27,060 bases of DNA. Origin: a virus. The first letter of the stretch is position 1; each line of letters opens with the position of its first letter. The notes under the pieces are model-generated. The model worked only from the letters and a program-made list of their open reading frames with translations, had not been told where the DNA came from and did not search any database. Positions 4,882 through 13,601 of the stretch are shown in pieces. Position numbers and translations under genes: made by a program. The DNA lies in the IMG/VR virus record IMGVR_UViG_3300028767_000082, positions 1 through 27,060 of that record; one strand, given 5' to 3'.

Positions 4882-5337
4882 ATGGAAAAAGAAACTACTA
4901 AAACAGTACCTTGGAATGAAATCGAAGCGGATTACATAAGAGGGGAATATAAAAACCAAGATTTAGCCGATAAATATAGCATTTCCAAGAATACACTTGA
5001 GAACAGAGCCAAAAATAATAAGTGGGTACAGAAAAAAACAGACTTAAACAGAAAAATACAAAAAGAAGTAGAAAAAAAAATCATAAAAGCGGAAGTTAAT
5101 AGAACACAATTACAACTTGAACTGGCTGACGCTGTACGAGAGTTAATAAGAAAAGAACTATTAAAAGGTATAAGCAATCCCGACTTTAATCCATCGAGCT
5201 TGAAAGCTCTTACATCTAGCTTGCTTGACCTGCAAAAGGTTGAGAGGACAGCAGAGGGATTAGACAAAGAAACCCAAGGCGATAACGTAGAGCCTGAAAT
5301 CAATTTTATTGAGGGCTTAGACAATGGCAAAATATAA
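4882..5337 (+). CDS. Terminase small subunit
   Basis: The product is 151 aa. Residues 11-49 form the helix-turn-helix seen in many phage small terminases: WNEIEADYI, then DLADKYSISKNTLENRAKNN and KW. Next comes a long central coiled-coil region (about 53-118) used for ring assembly, and a short acidic C-terminus (TQGDNVEPEINF) that typically contacts TerL. It recognises the packaging site and regulates the ATPase. Its last 14 bases overlap the start of TerL in a different frame, so the two are translationally coupled. The ribosome site is weak (AAAAGAAAAA region), also suggesting coupling from the JAB gene 16 bases upstream. Confidence 0.85.
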   Translation: MEKETTKTVPWNEIEADYIRGEYKNQDLADKYSISKNTLENRAKNNKWVQKKTDLNRKIQKEVEKKIIKAEVNRTQLQLELADAVRELIRKELLKGISNPDFNPSSLKALTSSLLDLQKVERTAEGLDKETQGDNVEPEINFIEGLDNGKI

Positions 5338-6691
5338 ACTATTGAAAGCACAAAAAGAGTTTTTGGAAGTTCCTCATAAAAGCGGATTAGATGTAGCATT
5401 ATACCAAGGTGGTTATGGTTCAGGCAAAACTTGGTCAGGTTCTTTGCTCGGCATACTATTATGCTTGAGATATAAAGGCATTAAGGGACTTGTGGGGGCT
5501 CAAACATTCCCACTTGTGAGAGATACAACATTAGTAACTTATTTAGAGCATTTAGAGGCTCTAGGATTTAAAGAAAATAGAGATTATTTTTTTAAGAAAT
5601 CTGAAAGCAAACTTATTTTTAAAAATGGTTCTGAAATACTTTTTAGAAGTTTAGACGAACCGGGGAAAATAAAATCATTAAACTTAGGATTTGTTGAGAT
5701 TGAAGAAATGTCTGACACAAAAGAAAGCACCTTTAAAATGCTTCTTGGACGTTTAAGACAAGCAATAAAACCCGAATGGAAAGAGTTGGGGTTTCAATAT
5801 AGATTATTTGGCCACACTAACCCCGAACCCGACAAAGGCTGGCTTTATAAAGTTTTCAACAGTTCAAAAGTTAATTACAGAAAATTAATAGCCTCAACTA
5901 CTGAAAACACTTTTTTGAGTGATAGTTTTGTTGAATCGCTCAAAGATGCTTATGACGAAGATTATTACAATATCAACGTATTAGGTCAAGATGGTGATTA
6001 TTCAAGCGGATTAGTTGTTAAAGGGTTTAGTAATTGTAATAAAACAAGTTGCGAGGGCATAGAGTGTAAGCATTGTACAAAAAGCAATGTTAAAACTGTT
6101 AACTATTTCCCCGATATGGATTTGCATATAACTTGCGATTTCAACGTAGACCCTATGTCGTGGGCTTTGGCTCACAAAACCGAGGACAAGGTCTTTTTCT
6201 TTGACGAAATAGTAATTGAAAATACAACTACCGAAAAAACTTGTGAAGAATTTTTAAGAAGATACCCAAAGCATACTGGCAAAATAATAATAAATGGTGA
6301 TGCCTCTGGTGATAATCGCTCAACTGCAAGTGAGTTCACTAATTATGCGACTATAAAAAACACTCTTAAAGACTTTGGATACATAGATAATGTTGAGTTT
6401 AAATTAAAAGGTTTTAACCCTAGAATTAAAAGCAGGGTTGCAGCGTTTAACTCAAAAGTCCTAAATTTAAAGGGTATCAGATGCGTTTTCGTAGACCATA
6501 AATGTAAATGGGTTATATATAACCTAGAGAATCTAAAGTATAAAGTCGGCACAAGCCTAATAGATGCCCCATCACATCACCAAATAAAGCAGTCAAAAGA
6601 GTTAAAATTCTTGATGCACATCTATGATGCGATTAGTTATCTAGTAGATTTTTACTGGCCTATAAAGATTGAACAACCCGAAAAGGAATAA
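5324..6691 (+). CDS. Terminase large subunit (packaging ATPase-nuclease)
   Basis: The 455-aa product has both TerL domains. ATPase: Walker A GGYGSGKT (residues 29-36), Walker B FVEIEE (123-128) and coupling motif GHTNP (163-167). Nuclease (RNase H fold): D272 in CDFNVDP, D326 in NGDASGD and D435 in HIYDAIS. Between the two lies a four-cysteine cluster, C238-C243-C248-C251, a likely zinc knuckle in the linker. It docks on the portal and pumps DNA into the procapsid. It overlaps TerS by 14 bases and is followed by the portal gene. Length is close to the P22 family (P22 gp2 is about 500 aa). Confidence 0.95.
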   Translation: MAKYKLLKAQKEFLEVPHKSGLDVALYQGGYGSGKTWSGSLLGILLCLRYKGIKGLVGAQTFPLVRDTTLVTYLEHLEALGFKENRDYFFKKSESKLIFKNGSEILFRSLDEPGKIKSLNLGFVEIEEMSDTKESTFKMLLGRLRQAIKPEWKELGFQYRLFGHTNPEPDKGWLYKVFNSSKVNYRKLIASTTENTFLSDSFVESLKDAYDEDYYNINVLGQDGDYSSGLVVKGFSNCNKTSCEGIECKHCTKSNVKTVNYFPDMDLHITCDFNVDPMSWALAHKTEDKVFFFDEIVIENTTTEKTCEEFLRRYPKHTGKIIINGDASGDNRSTASEFTNYATIKNTLKDFGYIDNVEFKLKGFNPRIKSRVAAFNSKVLNLKGIRCVFVDHKCKWVIYNLENLKYKVGTSLIDAPSHHQIKQSKELKFLMHIYDAISYLVDFYWPIKIEQPEKE

Positions 6692-6692
6692 A

Positions 6693-8672
6693 ATGTCATT
6701 AACCTACACTAAAGAAAAAAAAGAAATAAAGTTGGATGATACAAAAGCAACAGAGTTAAAATCAAGTATTGTCAAGATGTATGATTCATTTTATGAGGAT
6801 TTACAACCGCATATTTCAGACTATGAAAAATTAAAGCTTCATCTTTATGGAATTTTGAGAAATAAAGATAAAGATAAATTCTTAATGACTAAAATCTATG
6901 AACAGTCTGAAACATATATAGCACAATTGAAAAATAAATGTGCTGGAAGTGTTGAAACTCTTTTTGGTATTGAGGGTAATTCGCAAGTAGACCAAGACAA
7001 TTCTAATACTATGAAAGCCTTTGTCGAGGATAAACTCGAAAAGATGGAGTATTTAACAGAATACGACACAGGAATCCCAAACTATGTTCAAAAAGGTGCG
7101 TTCTATACGTTTACTGAATGGGTCAAGAATATTCGTGAAGTTAAAAGGCTTGCAAAAGTCGACATTTTAACAGGCGAAGAAGCGACAGATGAAACATTAC
7201 CCGAAAACATCACAGAGGGCAGAATAACAAAGATTGAAACCGTTTACGATGGTGCAAAGTCTGTAAGTATTAACCCTTTTTCGATAGTATTCGATAAAAA
7301 CAAAGTAAAAGATTGGGATAAATGCCCGAAGATTTATAAAACTTGGTTAAGTCCAGAGGAAATCCTTGCAAGAAAAGATTATAAAATAAGCAAGGAAACT
7401 CAAGACAAATTAAAAGAAATAGGCAAAAAGAATAACAACGGCTCAATAACAAGCAATTCAAATACAACGCTATCAGATGATGCAACCAATGGCGATATGA
7501 TAGAAGTATTGGAATACTGGGGAGATTTAAGACTCCCTGATGGTACGTTCTTAGAAAACTGGCTTGCGGTTGTTGTTGGACGTTTAGAAGTCGTAAGATT
7601 TTGCAAAAATCCTTTCTTGATTAATCCGTTTACAAGATGTAGCTTTATGGACCATCCCGACACAGGGCGTGAAATATCACCTTTATTGGTTGCGGTAGTA
7701 AACAACGAAAAGAAATCAGAAGTATTCAGAGCAATTGAAAAAGGGATGGCGTTTGCTAATAATCCTTGTCACATTACCAACGGCAAAATGGGATTAGAGG
7801 GCGAGAACAAAGCTGAACCTGGCAAGATTATCGAAGCCAAAAACGATGGTTTAAACCCTAACAACCCTATTATATACAGTATTGACGGCAAAGGTCTAAG
7901 TGTAAACTTTGAAGTTATGCCAATGTTTGATGCTGAAATCGAGCAATCAACAGGGATTAATAAATATTTAACTGGCAACGTAGACGGCGCTAAGGTAGAT
8001 TTTGCAACAGAAGCAAGCGGAATAATGGGCGGTGGTGAAGTTAGAATCCAAAAAGACGTTGACAATATCAACAGAAAACTAACAAAACCAACCATTCAAA
8101 AGATAGCAGATTTAAACGCTAATATGATTTCCCAACCGCAACAAATTAAAATCCGTAATAACGGTAAAGTTGAGTTTAAAGAAGTCACTCCCGATGTAGT
8201 TCAAGGCTCTTATGAATTTAAAGTTGCAGATGCTAAACAGCAAACGGCAAATAAACAAAAAGCACAAATAACCGTAAATGTTCTTGAAAAAATCGCACAG
8301 GGTAATAAAAACGCCAATGTGGACGAGATAAGCAAGTTTGCTCTTGAAAATATATGCGATGTAAAAGACACATCAAAGTTCTTTATCGAAGATGGATTAC
8401 AAAAAGCCATTAACGAAGTACCAGAGGAGCAGAGAGAGCAAGCAAAACAATTCTTGACAGAAGTATTGCAGAACCCACAGAAGTATCAACCACAAGCACC
8501 ACAGCAACCAACTGCTAACCAATTTGTGTTAGATATTGCTGCAAAAACTATATGTGACGATAACAGATACCCTGATGATGTAAAACAAGCAATGTTACAA
8601 ATGCTTCAATTGCAACCATCGCAAGAATACTTAGTAAAATTACAAGGAAAAAATAATGCACCAATTAGCTAA
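6693..8672 (+). CDS. Portal protein (P22 gp1-like)
   Basis: I start this at ATG 6693, behind AAAAGGAA, one base after the TerL stop. The longer frame uses a TTG at 6669 inside TerL and is less likely. The product is about 659 aa, in the size class of podovirus portals. N-terminal helices (residues about 15-80) lead to a mixed domain. The segment around KSVSINPFSIVFD and the long helical region ending in a Gln/Pro-rich tail (QPQAPQQPTANQF) fit the clip, wing, stem and barrel arrangement of P22-like portals. It forms the dodecameric DNA gate at the vertex. Assignment relies on size, position after TerL, and the overall pattern. Confidence 0.85.
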   Translation: MSLTYTKEKKEIKLDDTKATELKSSIVKMYDSFYEDLQPHISDYEKLKLHLYGILRNKDKDKFLMTKIYEQSETYIAQLKNKCAGSVETLFGIEGNSQVDQDNSNTMKAFVEDKLEKMEYLTEYDTGIPNYVQKGAFYTFTEWVKNIREVKRLAKVDILTGEEATDETLPENITEGRITKIETVYDGAKSVSINPFSIVFDKNKVKDWDKCPKIYKTWLSPEEILARKDYKISKETQDKLKEIGKKNNNGSITSNSNTTLSDDATNGDMIEVLEYWGDLRLPDGTFLENWLAVVVGRLEVVRFCKNPFLINPFTRCSFMDHPDTGREISPLLVAVVNNEKKSEVFRAIEKGMAFANNPCHITNGKMGLEGENKAEPGKIIEAKNDGLNPNNPIIYSIDGKGLSVNFEVMPMFDAEIEQSTGINKYLTGNVDGAKVDFATEASGIMGGGEVRIQKDVDNINRKLTKPTIQKIADLNANMISQPQQIKIRNNGKVEFKEVTPDVVQGSYEFKVADAKQQTANKQKAQITVNVLEKIAQGNKNANVDEISKFALENICDVKDTSKFFIEDGLQKAINEVPEEQREQAKQFLTEVLQNPQKYQPQAPQQPTANQFVLDIAAKTICDDNRYPDDVKQAMLQMLQLQPSQEYLVKLQGKNNAPIS

Positions 8673-8910
8673 AAATATCAGAAGTTTAGTAAATGAATGG
8701 TTTACACCTCATAATGCCGATTGTTTTCAATCTTATAAAGATATGAAAATGAAAAGCGTATGGGATAGATTAACAATCAACAACTTTGATACACCTGAAA
8801 AGGCTTTCAGGTTGTGCCATTTAATGTTAGCTGATAAATTAGCGGTTGACGATTTAGAAGAACAAAAGCGAATCGCCGATAAATTAGACTTAGAACAAGT
8901 TAAAAAATAA
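8656..8910 (+). CDS. Hypothetical protein between portal and scaffold, 84 aa
   Basis: ATG at 8656, after AAGGAAA, overlaps the portal end by 17 bases in another frame. The product is helical and charged, with WFTPHNADCFQSYKDMK near the start and an acidic/basic C-terminal helix (DLEEQKRIADKLDLEQVKK). No family is recognised. Co-translation with the portal and position before the scaffold suggest a small head-assembly or packaging accessory, but that is positional inference. It is followed by a terminator-like hairpin. Confidence 0.65.
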   Translation: MHQLAKNIRSLVNEWFTPHNADCFQSYKDMKMKSVWDRLTINNFDTPEKAFRLCHLMLADKLAVDDLEEQKRIADKLDLEQVKK

Positions 8911-8930
8911 ACCGTAAAGCAATAAAAATA

Positions 8931-8953
8931 CCCCTCTCTCGAGAGGGCTTTTT
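8931..8953 (+). terminator. Terminator or attenuator between packaging and head genes
   Basis: A C-rich and G-rich inverted repeat, CCCTC with GAGGG around a central CTCGAG, is followed by a run of five T. The stem can be up to about 6 bp with a small loop. Because the scaffold and coat genes lie downstream in the same direction, it is probably leaky or acts as an RNA processing and stability element. Confidence 0.55.
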
Positions 8954-8981
8954 AGTAATACACAAATATAAAGGAAACATT

Positions 8982-9830
8982 ATGTCAGAAGAAAATCAAG
9001 TATCAACACCAGAAGCAGTTGAAACAGAAACCCCAACGGCAGAGCCTACGGAAGTAGAAACCTCGGAAGTCGTTGAGCCTGTTGAAGAAACCGCCAAAGC
9101 TGAAAAAGATGGAACAGAGGAACAGCCTGAATGGTTTAAAAAGGACAAATACAAAACCGTTGAAGAACAGGCAAAGGCTTACAACGAAGCCGAAAAGACT
9201 ATGCACGAAGCCTTAAATAAGGTCAAGGAATTAGAAAGAACGCAAACAGAGCAGAAGTTCACACAGGAAACGCAGCAAGTGTCAGAGGGGATGAAAACCC
9301 TAAGCAATCAGTATCAGCAAGCTATTGACAACTATCAAGCACAAGGCAACCAAGTTTTAGAACAAGCCTTAAATGCTCTTGAAAACGGTCAAATTAGCGG
9401 CGCAGAGTACGCACAATATGTAGCACAAGAAAATGAAAAATTCTTGAGTGCAAAAGCTAATATTGATGCAATCTACTCGCAAGAATCAAGCCAGTTAAAA
9501 GGAAAAGAAGCGGAGTTATCACAACAACGTGTTTCTAATTCGTTTAACGAGTTTGAAATCAACCAAGCTGATAAACTTGCAAGGCCTGAAAACAAAGCAC
9601 TTTATGAAGCGTACAAGGCTAAAGGATACGACCCACAGGATTTAAACACGGTCTTTGAATTAGCTGAAACGTATTTGCAAAGTTATTTAAAAAGTGAAAC
9701 TGCAAAAAAAGCAATCAGTTCTGACATAGAAGCTGATAAATCAGCAATGACTACCACGGTCGGAAAAGGTGGAGTTGGCACAAAGCCAAAAACAATACAA
9801 ACGTTAGACGACATTATTAATTACTTATAG
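8982..9830 (+). CDS. Capsid scaffolding protein (gp8-like)
   Basis: The 282-aa product begins behind AAAGGAAA. It is very acidic at the N-terminus (repeated Glu/Thr/Pro/Val), with a short segment PEWFKKDKYKTVEEQAKAY (residues about 48-66) seen in many podovirus scaffold proteins. Long Gln/Ala/Glu-rich coiled coils run from about 67 to 190, ending in a basic, Gly-rich tail (TVGKGGVGTKPKTIQ) that would bind the coat. P22 gp8 is 303 aa and has the same coiled-coil build with a basic C-terminus. It directs procapsid assembly and is then released. Location directly before the coat gene supports this. Confidence 0.85.
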   Translation: MSEENQVSTPEAVETETPTAEPTEVETSEVVEPVEETAKAEKDGTEEQPEWFKKDKYKTVEEQAKAYNEAEKTMHEALNKVKELERTQTEQKFTQETQQVSEGMKTLSNQYQQAIDNYQAQGNQVLEQALNALENGQISGAEYAQYVAQENEKFLSAKANIDAIYSQESSQLKGKEAELSQQRVSNSFNEFEINQADKLARPENKALYEAYKAKGYDPQDLNTVFELAETYLQSYLKSETAKKAISSDIEADKSAMTTTVGKGGVGTKPKTIQTLDDIINYL

Positions 9831-9840
9831 GAGAAAAAAA

Positions 9841-10692
9841 ATGACATCAAAATTAAACATAGCAATTCAAAAGGTTTTTGATAAAGACCTTGAAAAATTA
9901 TTGCAAAAAATTATGGTATTCGGAAACTTAGCTTGTACAAAATTTGACAAAGACATCATTTCTGGTGGCGACACAGTTAAAATTTTGTATGAAGGAGACG
10001 TAACACTCGGAGACTTGACAACAACAGGTCAAGTAACTTACGGCGATACAAACGTTTCATCTGATGAAATAAAAATCGACCAAAAACCGTATGTAACATT
10101 CAGACTTACTGATATGGAAGCTGACCAAATGGAAGGCGACCAAGCAAAAACTATTCTTGATTCCAAAGTTAAAAGAGCAGCTTACAAATTCAAAAAGCAC
10201 GTTGAGGACAACTTGGCAACTCTTTACACAAAAGCTGGGGTTACTTACAACTCTTTATCAGGCGCAGGATATCAAATCACAAAATCAACAATCAATGATT
10301 TCTTGGCAGATATGCAAGTTAAATTTGACGAAGCAGATTTACCAGAAGAAAACAGATTTGCTACACTTCCACCTTGGATGGTAGGTATGCTTACAAAAGC
10401 AGATGCTAACCAATACACTGAAACTGGCGTAGATTTTAGAAAAAATGGTTTTTCTGGCGAATATGCTGGATTTAAAGTATATAAATCTAATTCTGTTTAC
10501 AACGATGGAACAAACTTCTACCCAATGTTTGGTATCGATGGCGAATCTTTTGCACTTGCTACACAAAAGAAACCAAAGGTCGAAGATGCTTCAAGACCTG
10601 ACTACTTCGAGCAAGCAAAGAAAATGCGTATGCTCTATGGTTTCGGTTGCCACAGAAGTGACAAATTAGGAACTGCAAAAATCATCAAATAG
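9841..10692 (+). CDS. Major capsid (coat) protein
   Basis: This 283-aa protein follows the scaffold gene by 10 bases and has a strong AGGAG ribosome site. The N-terminal helix (MTSKLNIAIQKVFDKDLEK), a segment rich in Asp/Gly/Thr strands (SGGDTVKILYEGDVTLG), a long helix around residues 105-125, and the P-domain-like segment (FATLPPWMVGMLTKADANQY) fit an HK97-fold coat. It is much shorter than P22 gp5 (430 aa), consistent with lacking the inserted I-domain. The codon bias looks cleaner than in neighbours, as expected for an abundant protein. Family-level naming beyond HK97-fold is not attempted. Confidence comes from position, composition and length. Confidence 0.85.
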   Translation: MTSKLNIAIQKVFDKDLEKLLQKIMVFGNLACTKFDKDIISGGDTVKILYEGDVTLGDLTTTGQVTYGDTNVSSDEIKIDQKPYVTFRLTDMEADQMEGDQAKTILDSKVKRAAYKFKKHVEDNLATLYTKAGVTYNSLSGAGYQITKSTINDFLADMQVKFDEADLPEENRFATLPPWMVGMLTKADANQYTETGVDFRKNGFSGEYAGFKVYKSNSVYNDGTNFYPMFGIDGESFALATQKKPKVEDASRPDYFEQAKKMRMLYGFGCHRSDKLGTAKIIK

Positions 10693-10706
10693 TTTAGTAA
10701 TACTTA

Positions 10707-10729
10707 GGGGGCTTTTATAGCCCTCTTTT
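10707..10729 (+). terminator. Terminator after the coat gene
   Basis: GGGGGCT (10707-10713) pairs with AGCCCTC (10719-10725) over 7 bp including one wobble, loop TTTAT, followed by TTTT. A partial terminator right after the coat gene is common in phages to set high coat mRNA levels relative to downstream genes. Confidence 0.7.
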
Positions 10730-10747
10730 AAATAGGAGAAAATAACA

Positions 10748-11137
10748 ATGGCTAGAACAGCAGACACAATCAATTTTATAAACACCGCTGATTGTTTGGA
10801 CGTAACAGGGAATTACCAAGTAATAGACGCAATCACAGGCGTAGGAAACGGTATGGCAATAGCTGACTTTTTCAATGCTCGTGATAACTATGGTTTCTTG
10901 GTAATTAACAACACAACAGTATCAGCAAAGAAAGTTACACTAGTAGCTGGAACAGAATACCCACAAGGCAAACAAGGAAACTTAGACGTTTCTTGTCCTG
11001 CTTCAAAAGTGTCATTAGTAAGAGTAGAAAACCCTGCGAGATTCTCACAGGCTGATGGCTCTCTAATTGCAGAATTTGAAACTGGTATGACTGGATTCGC
11101 AGCACCTGTAGCTTTCAGAACATCACTAGGATTATAA
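10748..11137 (+). CDS. Probable head decoration or structural protein
   Basis: The 129-aa product has an AGGAG ribosome site. It is beta-rich and uncharged, with strands such as FLVINNTTVSAKKVTLVAGT and a C-terminal VRVENPARFSQADGSLIAEF followed by a Gly/Thr-rich end. There are no catalytic motifs. Its place directly after the coat gene and its composition (Val/Thr/Ala/Gly) suggest a cement or decoration protein on the capsid surface, or a head-completion protein. It resembles neither the P22 gp4 adaptor nor a known Ig-like decoration domain that I can name. Structural role probable, exact role unknown. Confidence 0.6.
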   Translation: MARTADTINFINTADCLDVTGNYQVIDAITGVGNGMAIADFFNARDNYGFLVINNTTVSAKKVTLVAGTEYPQGKQGNLDVSCPASKVSLVRVENPARFSQADGSLIAEFETGMTGFAAPVAFRTSLGL

Positions 11138-11141
11138 ACCT

Positions 11142-11408
11142 ATGATAATTAAAAATATCAAGACAAACGTTGAGATAGATTTTAATTGTAAATCAGACAA
11201 GATACTAGCCCAAAAGCTAGTATCTGACCCTGATTTTGAAGTTATTTCTATGACTGATGAAGAAAAAGAGCTATTGGTAAAAGAAGAAGTAAAAGAAATC
11301 TCGCTTGAGGATAAATTACTTGGTAAAGAAGAACCAATAATAACAATTTTAAATACAATACCAAAAGAAAAAGCTAAAGACAAAGCTAAATTTTGGCAAA
11401 CTAATTAA
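11142..11408 (+). CDS. Hypothetical acidic/lysine-rich protein, 88 aa
   Basis: An ATG 5 bases after the previous stop opens an 88-aa protein. It has an N-terminal beta segment (MIIKNIKTNVEIDFNCKSD), then Glu/Lys-rich helices (EEKELLVKEEVKEISLEDKL) and a Lys-rich end. Many siphovirus and podovirus head operons carry such short Glu/Lys proteins of unknown role after the coat. Unusually, the coding sequence contains a perfect 10-bp inverted repeat (11200-11225), which would make a strong hairpin in the mRNA. No homologue is recognised. Confidence 0.6.
   Translation: MIIKNIKTNVEIDFNCKSDKILAQKLVSDPDFEVISMTDEEKELLVKEEVKEISLEDKLLGKEEPIITILNTIPKEKAKDKAKFWQTN
11200..11225 (+). other. Strong hairpin inside a coding sequence
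   Basis: AGATACTAGC (11200-11209) and GCTAGTATCT (11216-11225) are perfect complements around the loop CCAAAA. There is no T-tract afterwards, so it is not an intrinsic terminator. It could pause ribosomes, protect mRNA ends or be an RNase III site. Confidence 0.6.
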
Positions 11409-11418
11409 GGAGAATAAA

Positions 11419-11457
11419 ATGGCTAAGAAGAAAAAATGCAAAACTAAAGGATGCTAA
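11419..11457 (+). CDS. Micro-ORF, 12 aa, Lys/Cys-rich
   Basis: AAGGAG lies 6 bases upstream of ATG 11419, one of the better ribosome sites in the window, yet the frame codes only MAKKKKCKTKGC before TAA. The next gene starts 3 bases after its stop. A peptide of this kind may bind DNA, RNA or metal, or it may simply be a leader that loads ribosomes for the adaptor gene. The quality of the ribosome site and the biased composition are the reasons to list it. Confidence 0.4.
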   Translation: MAKKKKCKTKGC

Positions 11458-11460
11458 TTA

Positions 11461-12093
11461 ATGAATTATTTTGAAATACTAACACAATTTTGCAGAACTA
11501 ATACAGTCGATGAGCAACCACCTGCTTTCAGTGCATCTGATGAAGAAACGTACAAAAAAAAGCAGATGATTAAGGACGCAAACGCCCATATTGTCCAATA
11601 TACGGATTGGAAGTTTAGAAACAAAAAACCATCTATGCCGACTGTTATAGGTCAAAAGGAATATGACTTACCGTTAGGCACTATACAGGGCGTTTACTTA
11701 AATGGTTCTAAATTGGCGTTTATTGAGGACGAACTATTACTACAGGAATGTAGCGGAAAACCATCAGGTTATTATGTAAACAGAGAAGATAATAAGATTG
11801 GATTTGATAAAACTCCTGATTCAGTTTATCCGATTATTGTTAAATATAAAACCGATAATCAAGCTGTTACAGCAGACGGTACTCAAAAATTAAATTTAGA
11901 ACTTGAAACAGATACATCAATAATCCCAGAACAATATCAAAATATAATTGTTATGTATGCCGAATTGCTTTATATGCGTGATAAATCAACCAAAAATCAG
12001 ACAGATGCTAAAGCAAATTATAGAAATAGACTAACAGAACTTATGACTTATGACAGGGGAACGCTTGAAGCAAGCCCAACTATTGTAATGTAA
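11461..12093 (+). CDS. Head-tail adaptor (P22 gp4-like)
   Basis: The 210-aa product starts with helices (MNYFEILTQFCRTNTVD, MIKDANAHIVQYTDWKFR) and continues with strands (GQKEYDLPLGTIQGVYLNG). It contains a long C-terminal helix (PEQYQNIIVMYAELLYM, residues about 155-171) followed by a charged helix. This helix-strand-helix order is that of adaptor proteins sitting under the portal in P22-like and T7-like podoviruses (P22 gp4 is 166 aa). Its place between the head genes and the gp10-like plug gene matches P22. Confidence is moderate because sequence identity to gp4 cannot be judged by eye. Confidence 0.65.
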   Translation: MNYFEILTQFCRTNTVDEQPPAFSASDEETYKKKQMIKDANAHIVQYTDWKFRNKKPSMPTVIGQKEYDLPLGTIQGVYLNGSKLAFIEDELLLQECSGKPSGYYVNREDNKIGFDKTPDSVYPIIVKYKTDNQAVTADGTQKLNLELETDTSIIPEQYQNIIVMYAELLYMRDKSTKNQTDAKANYRNRLTELMTYDRGTLEASPTIVM

Positions 12094-12102
12094 GGATTTA
12101 AA

Positions 12103-13599
12103 ATGCAATTTAAAAACTTTTCAGACGGATACAGAACGAATAATATAACGGTTAATTCTTTAAGCGCTGGATATAATGTAGAATTATTAAATACTCCTTA
12201 CGGTAGAAATATTTATAGAAGTAATGGGAACACCCTTGTTAAACAAGTACCTAATAATGAGAAAATTATCGGTGGTTTTGATTATGAAAAAGGGGACACT
12301 CATTATGAGTTAATTTTTACTAATAGTGGAACTGAAAGCAAAGCATATTTATTCTTTAATGAGACTTTGACCTTAATAAAAGGCGGAATGAGCGAAGATG
12401 CTAGATTCTTTAATGCTGTAAATTACAATAACGGTGCATTTATTACAAATGGTATAGACGCTCCATTTTTCTATGAATACGGTGCAAGTCCTGCAATAAT
12501 TAATATTGATTGTGTATCATATACAGATGTACAAATCAGAGGATTGGCAATAAAAGTATTTGATAATAGAATATTTATCGGCTCAGGTCACGAGTTATTT
12601 TCTTGTGGGCTTGGTGATCCGACTGATTGGTCTAGTTCAGATGTTGAAACAACTCGTGCCGGATACATCTATAATTTTATGAACAGATCATCAAGTATAA
12701 AATCTATTGAAACTTACAAAAATAGTTTGATGATTTATAGAACTACTGACACTGTACGTTTAAACGGAACAAGTGGAAGTTATGAAATGGATGTAATATC
12801 TAATGTGGGTACATCTAGTCCATTTTCAGTTACAAATTTAGATGATTATCAAATATATTTCTTAAAACATATCAACGGTGTTGGAGTTTATTACATATCA
12901 GCTAACGAATTAGGAACAATAAAAGCAGAAAGTGAAATCAGCACATTTATTCACGAAGAATTTGCAAATATTGACAATACAAGACTTGATGAAATTTATG
13001 TAATAGCCAACACTAAAAAGAATGAAGTCTGGATTCATATACCAAGAACAGATTACCCAAATAATTCTTATTGGATTATTTATAATTTAACCGCAAAATG
13101 TTTCTTTCCTCCTAGAATAACTCAACCTATAACATCGGCTTGGTTGTTTAACGGAGAAATATATATCGGAACAGCAGACGGTAAAGTATTGAAAGAAGAC
13201 AGTGGAAATACTTTTGATGGTAATACAATTTCATTCAGTGCAGATACTTGCTCGATGGATTTTAATACATTAGTTAAAAAGGAATTTGATGAACAGTGCA
13301 GATATACCCTTGACGGAAAAAAACAGAATAATTTTATTCTTTCTTTTATTAAAAATGATGATGAAAGAACAATAATAAGTAAAGAGATTGTTGCAGTTCC
13401 TAATGGTTGCCTTATTTGGGCTAAAGATGATAAAGCAACAGACCTAAAATACTTCTGGGGTCATAATTTTGCAGGAACTACACCATTAATATCAAAATGT
13501 GGGAAACCTTCAAGTTTTAGTACTTTAAAAATTAGATTTTCAGGTACAGGGGATTTGGGAATTCTCAATTTTGAATTACAAAACCCAAAATTGGCTTAA
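12103..13599 (+). CDS. Tail plug / DNA stabilisation protein (P22 gp10-like)
   Basis: This 498-aa protein is built of short beta strands ending in GNGT or turn motifs, for example YELIFTNSGTESKAYLFFN, ALAFNGEIYIGTADG-like and GAFITNGIDAPFFYEYG, which suggests a beta-propeller-like body. A SDGYRTNN start is common in this family. P22 gp10 is 472 aa and follows gp4, exactly as here. It forms the hexameric extension of the tail tube below the adaptor. The C-terminal third (FNTLVKKEFDEQ onward) looks like a separate beta domain. The functional call rests on length, fold pattern and gene order. Confidence 0.7.
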   Translation: MQFKNFSDGYRTNNITVNSLSAGYNVELLNTPYGRNIYRSNGNTLVKQVPNNEKIIGGFDYEKGDTHYELIFTNSGTESKAYLFFNETLTLIKGGMSEDARFFNAVNYNNGAFITNGIDAPFFYEYGASPAIINIDCVSYTDVQIRGLAIKVFDNRIFIGSGHELFSCGLGDPTDWSSSDVETTRAGYIYNFMNRSSSIKSIETYKNSLMIYRTTDTVRLNGTSGSYEMDVISNVGTSSPFSVTNLDDYQIYFLKHINGVGVYYISANELGTIKAESEISTFIHEEFANIDNTRLDEIYVIANTKKNEVWIHIPRTDYPNNSYWIIYNLTAKCFFPPRITQPITSAWLFNGEIYIGTADGKVLKEDSGNTFDGNTISFSADTCSMDFNTLVKKEFDEQCRYTLDGKKQNNFILSFIKNDDERTIISKEIVAVPNGCLIWAKDDKATDLKYFWGHNFAGTTPLISKCGKPSSFSTLKIRFSGTGDLGILNFELQNPKLA

Positions 13600-13601
13600 T
13601 T

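Noticed and set aside
6669-6692. Portal start at a TTG inside TerL
   Set aside because: ATG 6693 has AAAAGGAA at correct spacing and sits one base after the TerL stop.
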